64,000 bases of DNA from Archilochus colubris (Eukaryota > Chordata > Aves > Apodiformes > Trochilidae), in NCBI GenBank assembly GCA_023079485.1, contig CM041115.1:23242863-23306862 (forward strand). The letters run 5' to 3'. Positions 52,293 to 61,000 of the stretch are shown in pieces. The translations under genes were made by a program, and so were the position numbers. The notes beneath the pieces are model-generated. The model searched no databases. It was not told the origin of the DNA and saw nothing but the letters and a program-made list of their open reading frames with translations. The stretch's first letter is position 1. Each line of letters starts with the position of its first letter.

Positions 52293-52850
52293 TTGGTACT
52301 GAAGCACAGCTCCTCCTAGTGCCTCGATTACCTGTACTGGGTTTTATGTACACGGGTAGAGAATCTTCCCATCATCCTACTGATGCTACTTGGAGTAAAT
52401 GGATTGCTTTACTCTCACAGAGAGCTAGGATAGGAACACTCGATCGTCGAGGAATTGTAGAAGCAATAACACATTGGCCAGAAGGCAAACACTTTGGAAT
52501 GCCACCAGAAAAAGTGGTAAAACAGGCTGAAGAAGCCCCACCGTACGACCAGTTACCAGAGAATGAGAAACAATATGCTCTTTTCACTGATGGATCCCGT
52601 CGTCTGGTAGGAGGTCATCGAAGGTGGAAAGCTGCTGTATGGAATCCTACATGACTAGTTGCAAAAACAGATGAAGGAGATGGTGAATCAAGTCAATTTG
52701 CAGAGGTCAAAGCCATCCAATTGGTTTTGGACATTGCTGAACGAGAAAGGTGGCCAAGACTATCTCTATACTGACTCATGGATGGTAGCACATGCCTTAT
52801 GGGGTTGGTTAAAGCAGTGGAAATAAAACGACTGGCAACATAGAGATAAA
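52253..52850 (+). pseudogene. pol: RNase H remnant, cut off before integrase
   Basis: The frame starts after a shift at about 52,250 with the connection segment (AAYEGVRAASEVIGTEAQLL, ATWSKWIALLSQRARIG) and reaches RNase H. The first catalytic acid is in FTDGS (52,583-52,594), the second in SSQFAEVKAI (about 52,690-52,720) and the third in a TDSWMVAHALWGW reading near 52,770, after another frameshift. Stops lie at 52,652 (TGA) and 52,767 in the reading frames. The retroviral sequence ends at about 52,850, before integrase, at the junction with the duplicated host segment. Confidence 0.85.
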
Positions 52851-52944
52851 ATGTATTGGTGATATAATAGTGACAGCTGCTGCGGCTTCAATGAAAGGTT
52901 TTTCAGGCATACATAACCATAACTATACTTGAATAGATTTAGAG
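52851..52944 (+). repeat. 94-bp host repeat, copy X', after provirus
   Basis: Equal in length to 47,915-48,008 with four substitutions (near TGACAGC, CATACATAACC and AACTATACT). It starts exactly where retroviral similarity stops and ends in AGAG, then continues without a break into the 207-bp unit. In the first copy that same point is where the LTR starts. Confidence 0.95.
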
Positions 52945-53351
52945 ACATAAGCCAGATACTTTCAGGAGGAAGCAGTTAAGAGTGTAGACTGTGAAAAAGG
53001 CTTCTTTTCATTTCTCTTGGGGCCCATTATGCATAGCAGTATATTCTTTTGATTTGGAATGTTTCATTACTTACTTAGAAGTGGTTTTGTGATTCTCACA
53101 GTGGTTATCCAGTGCAACACAAATCTAAGTATTATAAAGGAAACATAAGAGACATAAGCCAGGTACTTTCAGAAGGAAGCAGTTAAGAGTGTAGACTGTG
53201 AAAAAGGCTTCTTTTCATTTCTCTTGAGGCCCATTATGCGTAGCAGTATCATCTTTTGATTTGGAATGTTTCATTACTTCCTTAGAAATCGTTTTGTGAT
53301 TCTCACAGTGGTTAGCCAGTGCAACACAAATCCAAGTATTATAAAGGAAAC
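52941..53351 (+). repeat. Tandem duplication, 207-bp period, two units
   Basis: Unit 1 starts AGAGACATAAGCCAGATACT at 52,941 and unit 2 AGAGACATAAGCCAGGTACT at 53,148. Both end in TATTATAAAGGAAAC. They differ at about 11 of 204 positions with no indel, so the divergence (about 5 percent) is close to that of the 94-bp pair (about 4 percent). The sequence is host DNA with no recognised family. Confidence 0.95.
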
Positions 53352-53762
53352 CATCTCATGAAGCAGGTGGCACAGAATTTATTTTTTTGAGTAAGGATGT
53401 TTAGAATAATTTTTCTGAAAATCTGTTAGCTTGATTTTCACAAAGTTGTATCCCCCTTCAGATTTTCCCTGGCTTTAAAGGGTTGTACCTAGAGTAATTC
53501 CTTGGAGTTGAGCTTGCACTTTTTGAAAAAGCAGCTGATGAGGTTGCATGGCTAGCAGATTTATCTGTTCTTGAATTTTGGGTGAAAAATTTGATATGGA
53601 CTCTGGTTCTGTCTAGGAACTCAAATGAGTCATAGAATGAAACAAATTGGATTGGATTTGGATCTTAAAGGTGCTTCAGATTAATCTAACTAAAATTCTT
53701 ATTATAGTGCCTAGTTCAGCAGCGAGATTGCTCTTACAAGTTAAAGTAAGTCAGAATCTTTA
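53352..53762. other. Unique non-coding sequence
   Basis: Host flank after the tandem duplication; no gene or repeat family is recognised. Confidence 0.55.
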
Positions 53763-54489
53763 ATCATAGGATCATAGATTCATAGAATGTCTGGTTGGAA
53801 GTGACCTTAAAGATAATCTGTTATGATGATCTTGCAATGTTATTGTTTATATGAGATGTCTCAGCACCCCAATGTGCTGAGAATTAAAACTTTCCAAAGT
53901 GGTGTAATCCACCACTTCCCCTGGGAGACCATTCCAATGTCTGACTGCCCTCATTGTCCAAAAGTGTCCCCAACACTTTTCCTACAGTGTTAAAACAGAA
54001 TCTCCCCAGTGCCCATTGCCCCTTGTCTTGTCCATGTGACTCCTTGTAAATAGGGAGCCTCTATCATCTTTGTAGCCACCTTTTAAGTACTGGAATATCA
54101 AAATAAGGTATCCCCTAAGCCTTCTCTTCTCAAGGCTGAGTAAACCCAGTTTTCTCAGCCTCTCCTGATATGGCAGGTGCTTATCATCCTGATGGCTTTA
54201 CTCTGGACCCTCTCCAGCCTTTCCACATCATTTCTGTACAGCAGGGACCAAACCGGACACAGTACTCCAGGTGTGGTCTGTGAAGTGCCAAGTAGAGTGG
54301 GATGAGGACTTCTTTGTCTCTGCTGGTGATGCCCTTGTTGATGCAGCCCAGCATCCTGTTGGTTTTCTTTGCTGCTGCAAAACCCTGTTCACTTGTATTG
54401 AGCCTGTTATCCATCAAGACCCCCAGGTCCCTTTCCACCAGGCAGCTAAGGCTGAATTTTCAGTTGCCTTTCTATCCCTACATAAAACT
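53763..54489 (-). mobile_element. CR1 LINE fragment G, antisense
   Basis: Starts ATCATAGGATCATAGATTCA, the reverse of a CR1 tail, and runs into the C-terminal ORF2 on the minus strand: MERDLGVLMDNRLNTSEQGF, FAAAKKTNRMLGCINKGIT, VLIPLYLALHRPHLEYCVRFG at 54,438-54,240. The 3' part between 53,800 and 53,900 carries sequence not typical of a CR1 end, including a 9-bp perfect hairpin (TCTCAGCAC/GTGCTGAGA, 53,859-53,882). About 725 bases in all; 5'-truncated at a GT-rich stretch. Confidence 0.9.
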
Positions 54490-55164
54490 GCTCTTTCAAG
54501 GTTTGTTTTGATTGATTTGTGTTTAGTTTGTTCTGTTTGTTTTGTAGGTTGGGTTGGTTTGGGGGCATTGGGCTTTTAAAATTTTTTTTCTTTGTTTCTG
54601 TTTTAGTTTTGGTGGGGTTTTTGTTGAATTTTTTAAAAAAAACTGTGTTGAGAACATATTTTACTAGGTAGGAGTTCTGAGTTCATTAGTTCATTATAGT
54701 TTATCTATGTAGGATGTTTAGAAGACATATATCCTTTTTTGAATGGCACAATGAGTGTCTTGAGCAATGGGAACAAATTACATCTTTTTTGATATCCTGT
54801 AAGTTCAATTCCAAAAGATTGGGAGAATAAGGAAAAAACTATTTCTACCTACTGAAAAGTTGCCTTTAAAAAATATTGCCATATATTTCAGAAAGAATTT
54901 TCATCCCACACTTCTTTGAAAGTTTTTTCATCAAAGCTGACTAACTTGGTCCATCTTCCACAAATAAGCTAAGTATTTTATTAAAGTGGATTCTCATTCT
55001 TTTGCCAAAGATGTTTGGCTGAAAACACAGCCCCAGTTTTGTCCTCTTTGTGCTAGTGATTACCTCCTGAAAATTGTTCTGACAGAACAGCAGGACAGCT
55101 TGCAGTGGATCTGATTAAAGACATTATGCAGGTTACCAGAAAGTTATAAAGTAGCAGGAACACA
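54490..55164. other. Non-coding sequence with GT-rich segment
   Basis: 54,490-54,650 is rich in TTTG and GGTTTGG wording with runs of T, and looks like degraded simple sequence. The rest is unremarkable AT-rich DNA. No gene recognised. Confidence 0.55.
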
Positions 55165-57165
55165 CAGAATCAGAAAATCTAAGAATTATTTGGGTTTGAA
55201 GGGACCATGCTTGCATGGGAAAAATAACACCAAACCAGACTGGTCCAAGTCTTTTCCAATATGGCCTTACACACAGTTGGCATGGGCCCACCTCTCAAGC
55301 CTTGTGGAAGGCATCCCTTCCCTCCAGCATGTAAAGTACACCACACAACTTGGTGTCTTCAGCAAACTTGCTAAGGGTGCACTTGATCCCATTGTCCATC
55401 TCATTGACAAAGATGTTGAACAGCTCTGGTCTTGGTACCAATCCTTGAGGAATTCCACTTGTCATTGGTCTCCATTTGAACATTGAGACATTCAACATTA
55501 CTCTTTGAGTGTGACCAGCCAGCTACTTCCTTACGCAGAGTAGTCCATCCATCAAATCCATATTTTTCAATTTCAGAGACTAGGATGTAATGTGGGACAG
55601 CAGTGAGCACTTTGCAGATATGCAGACAGATTATGTCAGTTGCTCTTTCCTTGTCCACTGACACTGTGGCATCATCAGAAAAGGTCAGAAAAATTTGTCA
55701 GGTATGATTTGCCCTTGTGAAGCCAAGTTAGCTGCCACCAAACATTTTCTCATTTTTCATGTGCCTTAGCAGAGCCTTCAGGAGAAGGAGGAGCATCTGC
55801 TCCATAATCCTGATGGTCACAGAGATGAGACTAGCTGGCCTGTAGTTCTCTAGGTCTTCTTCCTTCCTTTTTATAAAATGGGGTTTATGTTTCCCCTTTT
55901 CCAGTCAATGGCAACTTTACCTGATTGCCATGACTTTTCAGATATGATGGGAAGTGGCTTTTGACTTCATCTGCCTTAAGAGCTGAAGATGGATCTTGTC
56001 AGGTTCCATGGACTTGTGCACATTCAGGTTCTTTATATCATCTTGAACCTGCTCTTCTCCTACAGTGGGTCAGTCTTCCTTCTCCCAGTCTCTGCCTTTG
56101 CCTTCTGCAACTTGGGTGCTGTGACCACAGCCTTTACCAGTGAGGAGCAGGTCTAAAAACATAGTATACCTCAGCCTTCTCAATATCCCATGTGAGCAGC
56201 ACTCCTCCCAGACTACCTATCCTTGCTTCTACCCTGTGTAGAATTTTTTTTTACATTTAATGTGTTCATGAACTCCCTGCTCACTTGTGCATGTCTCCTG
56301 TCATTTTTGTCTGCCTTCCCCTTTGTTGGAGCACAGTGCTCCTGAGATTGGAGGAGGCTGTCCTTGAATATTGACCAGCTTTCTTGGGCTTCTCTACCCT
56401 CCAGGGCTTTATCCCCTGGTTCCCTACCAAGCAGATCCCTGCAGAGGTCAAAGTCTGCTCTCCTCAAGTCCAGGGTAGTGAGCTTAATGTGCACCCTCCT
56501 TTTTTGCTCTAAGGGTCCTGAATTCCATCAGTTCATGGTCAGTGCAGCCAAGGTTGCCCTTTTAACCTTTATGTTGTCCACCAGCTCATCCTTGTTAGTG
56601 AGAACAAGGTCCAGCACAGCACCTTTTCCAGAAGTCAACTGACTTCTCTAGCTGGTGGAGAAAGAAGTTTTGATCAATGCAGTCTAGGAACTTCATGGGT
56701 TGCTGTTGTCTTGCTGTGATGCTCCCTCCAGCAGATTGTCAGTGTGGTTGAAATCACTCATGAGGACTGTGGCCTGTGAACAGGAAGCTGCTCCTATCTG
56801 CTAATAAAGGGCCTTATCTACTTGGTCATCCTGGTCAGGTGCCTCGTAGCACACCCCCACTTTGATGTCATCTGCCCCTGTCTTCCCTTTAACCCTGGCC
56901 CATAAGCTCTCTGCCAGCTCATTATCCACCCACAGACAGAGCTACATGGACTCCAGATGGTCACTGATGTAGAGGGCAATACCCCCTCCTCACCTGCCTG
57001 TCCTTCCTAAAGGTCTTGCACCCTTGTACCCTTCCATTCCCATACTCCAGCTATAGGAGTCATCCCACTGTGTCTGTTATTCCTATGATATCATTAAGTT
57101 TCTAACTGGGCACGGAGCTCCAGTTCCTCCTGTTTGTTTCCTGGTCTGCATGCATTAGTGTACAT
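55165..57165 (-). mobile_element. CR1 LINE fragment H, antisense, internally deleted
   Basis: On the minus strand from 57,165 downward: endonuclease region (near 56,950-56,590), linker (HIKLTTLDLRRADFDLCRDL at about 56,490-56,430, then QESWSIFKDSLLQSQEHCAP), pre-RT region (about 56,020-55,930) and RT blocks. The palm piece reads MSVDKERATDIICLHICKVL and VPHYILVSEIEKYGFDGW (55,664-55,560), then SGIPQGLVPRPELFNIFVN and LSKFAEDTKLCGVLYMLEGR. It stops at RLERWAHAN (about 55,275). The last 100 bases (55,166-55,205, CAGAATCAGAAAATCTAAGA) look like a CR1 tail, so the thumb and C-terminal part have been deleted. The catalytic FADD position reads FAED (55,366-55,355). Many stops; dead. Confidence 0.9.
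55295..55664 (-). pseudogene. CR1 ORF2 reverse-transcriptase palm remnant
   Basis: Overlapping minus-strand open pieces (55,664-55,401 and 55,498-55,295) together cover the polymerase palm of CR1 copy H. One has DKERATDIICLHICKVL and VPHYILVSEIEKYGFDGWTT; the other has SGIPQGLVPRPELFNIFVN and KFAEDTKLCG. They lie in different frames. The metal-binding motif, usually FADD in CR1, reads FAED, a conservative change at a residue normally invariant. The copy was non-autonomous or has decayed since insertion. Confidence 0.85.
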
Positions 57166-57394
57166 ACCTTTCAGATAGATGGTCTTTTGATTCACAACTA
57201 CGGAGGCAGATAAGGAATTTTTTTCTGCTCTGATTTTTGTGGCTTATTTCTCAGTTGGCTGTGGTGGCATGGGCATTGCTGTTTAAAATTGTCCCCCAGT
57301 TTAAAGCATGCCTCACTAAGCTGGACATAATTTCAGAGTTTATCATTATCTTTAATAGTTCTGGAAATTTCACAGAACTATTCTGGAAATTTCA
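57166..57394. other. Spacer between CR1 H and CR1 I
   Basis: Some 230 bases of non-coding sequence. TTCTGGAAATTTCACA occurs at 57,359-57,374 and again at 57,381-57,396, the second copy running into the 5' edge of CR1 I. Confidence 0.7.
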
Positions 57395-57942
57395 CACCTC
57401 GAGTACTGTGTCCAGTTCTGGGCCCCCCAGTTCAGGAAGGATATCGAGGTCCTGGAGCAGGTCCAAAGGAGGGCAACCAGGCTGGTGAAGGGACTCGAGC
57501 ACAGACCCTATGAGGAGAGGCTGAGAGAGCTGGGGCTGTTCAGCCTGGAGAAGAGGAGGCTCAGGGGCGACCTCATCGCTGTCTACAACTACCTGAAAGG
57601 AGGTTGTAACCGGGTGGACGTTGGTCTCTTTTGCCAGATGACTTTCAACAAGACAAGAGGGCATGGTCTTAAGTTGTGCCAGGGGAAATTTAGGTTAGAT
57701 ATTAGAAAGAATTTCTTTATGGAGAGAGTGATCCGGCATTAGAATGGGCTGCCCAGGGAAGTAGTGGATTCTCCATCCCTGGAGATATTTAAAAAGAGAC
57801 TGGATGTGGCACTCAGTGCCATAGTCTAGCAACCACAACGGTGGTAAAAGGGTTGGACTCAATGATCTCTGAGGTCCCTTCCAACCCAGCCAATTCTATG
57901 ATTCTGTGATTCTATGATTCTATGATTCTATGATTCTATGAT
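57395..57942 (+). mobile_element. CR1 LINE 3' fragment I, sense, best preserved
   Basis: A 548-base 5'-truncated CR1 with an intact-looking end. The ORF2 C-terminus is open for 85 codons (57,485-57,742: [58 protein letters not shown]), interrupted by one TAG. It then reads NGLPREVVDSPSLEIFKKRL to the natural stop near 57,828. The 3' UTR (GGGTTGGACTCAATGATCTC, CCCTTCCAACCCAGCCAATT) leads to six octamers of ATTCTATG/ATTCTGTG type (57,893-57,942). Low decay compared with the other copies points to a relatively recent insertion. The 90-codon minus-strand frame over it is a shadow. Confidence 0.96.
57893..57942 (+). repeat. CR1 tail octamer repeat (ATTCTATG)n
   Basis: Six consecutive 8-bp units, five ATTCTATG and one ATTCTGTG, ending ATTCTATGATAAATTAG. 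CR1 elements end in such short repeats instead of poly-A; the number of units is high for an old copy. Confidence 0.95.
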
Positions 57943-57981
57943 AAATTAGTTAAATATATTTATGGGAAGGATTCTTTGTGA

Positions 57982-58012
<31 letters not shown>

Positions 58013-61000
58013 TTACTGAGAGAATGAAGGCACTTCAGGAATTATTCATCACTCTATTCAAAATGTACACTGTTCAGCCATTGCTGGTTTTATTAGTATG
58101 CTATACTGGAAAACTGCTGACATAAAACCTGATTCAAATAATGCCTTGCAGCGAACATAATTTTTGATAGAATTTACCACATCACAATTTCTCTGACATG
58201 GAAGAAATTTCCAAAAGGCAATCATCCAACTCAGAAAAATGTCTGCTCTTACTGAATGTTTCTCCATCAAATTCTCTATTTACTCTTGGCATATAAAGAA
58301 AATGTTTTGACAGTCATGAGGTTTTTCTTTTTAATGACATTCTACACAGAGATTTGTAGGCTGGAGAACATCCCAGTACACTAAATTGAAGGCCATAATG
58401 CACCCTGTTTACATTTCCCCCTCTCAATCCTTGCCCATTTACTTGTGATCTATTCTAAGCTATGAAAAGCAACCTTCAAAATATGAAAAGAAATCAAATT
58501 TTCCACTAGGCTGTAGCCATCTGTGAAACACTAAGTGGTTCAAAAACTACTGGCCTTAGGAGTAGAAGAATGGAGATTGTGAATTCATGACAGAAGGGCT
58601 CAAGAAGAGACCAGAGGTGCATGTGATGCCCACTCAGGAGCTCCTGTGGCTGTTTTCCAAAGACAGATGTTGTGAGGGGTTTCTCTGTGCATCAGAGAGT
58701 AACCAAAGCAGTACAAAGATTGTAATGTTTTTGCTCCATATGAGTGTGTACATTTGTCTCCACTGCAGCCCTCTCTTAATCAAAATGGGCAAATATCTCA
58801 TTGTTTGTCTGCTTGATGTCTTCATTATCATACTGCTAGTATTTTAAATAAAATTTGCAGAAATGTCTGAATTCTTGATGTTGGTTACATGCTAAAAAGC
58901 TGAGTGAGTTCACTAATGGTTACTCTGGTGTCCAACTGATTTATTTAGATTTGTGTCTCTGTCAGTATGGTAAGTATCCCTGGCAGATACTATGTAGAAC
59001 TTTGAAGTTTTGAAATACAGCAATGCTTTTTGAAATAAATTATTTAATGTTGAAATTGCTCCTTACCTATGTTACACATTTGCTTAAAATGAATTCTTCC
59101 TGGAATTATCAATTATGTTAAGAGTTTACAATATATTTCTTTTTTTTACATGGGTGATAACTATGACTGAACAAATTTGCTATGAGATAATTCTCTCTTT
59201 ATGATACTGTGTTTTCTAATTATATGAATTCTTAAATTTATGTAATGGATGCCCAAAGTCTGGGTAAGAACTTGTTATTTTTATTAACATAAATGCATGC
59301 ATAAGTAATGATTATACTTGAGAAGGAGATCTTACTAATTCTGGACATGGTGAATATTACTTAATAAAAGGTTCACTTACATAATTCAGATAGGTTGTTG
59401 AGCAGGAAATCATTCAGCTGAGAAAGGTTATGTGAATTTGTTTCATTAACCTGTGTGTTCCTTATGAGTATGTTTGTCTTGCTTCATAGTACATTTGCCT
59501 ATGCATTAAAAATCTGTTTGATGAATTGGTAAGTTGTACTTGCTTTACTGCTACTTGAAAATGCAGTTAGCTAATTGGAGCACTGAATAAATATTATTTA
59601 TATTCCTAATGTGATAGAGTTCCAGCTTCAGCCTGGTTTTCATTCAAGGTACTATGCAGAATACTGCAGTTGTCTGTGTTTTATCTTGCACTTACAGATG
59701 AGAAAAAAAGGAGTTTGTAAGGTGACAGATGGCATGGCAACTGGCAGTAAAAATTGTAACCAAGTGCAGCTGTGAACTTGAAGCCTCTTGAGGTGCATGA
59801 GGCCTTCCATGGCTGTTGCCAGACTTGGAGTGTTAGTAGTATATATGTGCTAAGAAAATTTACCACAACATGACATTTATTGGCTGCAAAAGGAGAGGAA
59901 ATACAACTTCCTGTGTGTATTTTGCCTTATGAGGGAAGCAGATAAGAGGATTTGGTAGGGTAAGGTGGGGACTTAGCAGAATATATACTCTCACTTAGTA
60001 AGTTTGTTGACTAGGACAATACAGAAAAAAATGGGAAGGTGCTTGCCTGTACTTCCTCAAAGTTAGAAGTGTAGTGTGGTACAGATTGTTCATATGGGAT
60101 TTCCTGCAGATAGTTTTAAGTATCAATAATTCTTATCCTCAGCACTGATGAGAGATATTTTAAACAAAGAACAGGTTTTGTTATGAAGGAAAACTCTACT
60201 AACCATGTTGTACACACATTTTTTTCTACTTTCACCAATGTACCCACTCTTCTTTTTATGTCCCTGGGCACACTGCTTTTGCAGGTGTTCCATAGTCCCA
60301 GCTTTGTCCTGAAGTGTTGCTGCCCTCTGCCTTGTTAGAGATACAAGGCTCTCTGAGTGGGGTAAGAGTGTCTTCTGAGCTTCTGATCTCTGTTTTAGTA
60401 GCCACCTGATACATCACTTCTCTGAAAAAAATCCTCTGTCCTGCTTCTGAGAAAATATCTTGAGTTTCAAGGATGAGTAAGAAAACAGGCCACAAAAACT
60501 AAGATAACTACATATAAAAAGTGTAAGCTTTTGTAAATTTTTGTTTGTGTGTTTGTTTTTGTTTTTGTAACTACTCCTGTAAGTCTCTGAAGACAGACTT
60601 CAGTATTATAGAGGATTTCATGGGAAATATGAAATTCAGCCGTTAAGAGTAATATATCAGACCTAACCAGAACTAAAATGCTCTCCAAGCTTGCTTTTAT
60701 TTAAATCCAGTCACTAAAGGAAAACAAACTATTCACAAGCATTTCACTTCACTGGAGCACTCCTTCTATCAGCCACAGAATGGTAAAAACTTTGCATCTT
60801 CTGCTTGCAGAGGTCTGGTAACGGATCTAGACTGATAACCCAAGAATGCATAGGTATAAAGCAACAGATCAGAAGACCACATCTGTTGATGGAACAAATG
60901 CCTGCACTCCATTAGGCTGACACTCAACTGGTAGATTATAAAACTGAAGGTACTGAAAGAAACTTATCTTTTTTCTTTGTCCTTGGCATCAATATGAACT

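Larger units (their letters stand above)
48009..52850 (+). mobile_element. Broken ERV-L-like endogenous retrovirus (5' LTR to RNase H)
   Basis: This is a 4.8-kb partial provirus on the plus strand: 5' LTR (48,009-48,809), tRNA-Lys-type primer site (48,817-48,834), gag remnant, aspartic protease remnant, reverse transcriptase and RNase H. Motifs are in retroviral order: LVDTGAQ, LPQG, YIDD and FTDGS. The RT connection reads FLGVKWQDGRRHIPMDV, wording characteristic of class III ERV-L. Integrase, any envelope and the 3' LTR are absent; the sequence passes at about 52,850 directly into a copy of the host flank. Stops and frameshifts break all genes, so it cannot produce virus. ERV-L elements are named for a leucine primer site, so the lysine site here is a point of interest. 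Confidence 0.92.

Noticed and set aside
47915..52944. The 94-bp flanking repeats as a true target-site duplication
   Set aside because: Retroviral integration duplicates 4-6 bp. A 94-bp duplication with a missing 3' LTR needs a rearrangement, and the 4-bp AGAG at the outer edges is the better candidate for the original duplication.
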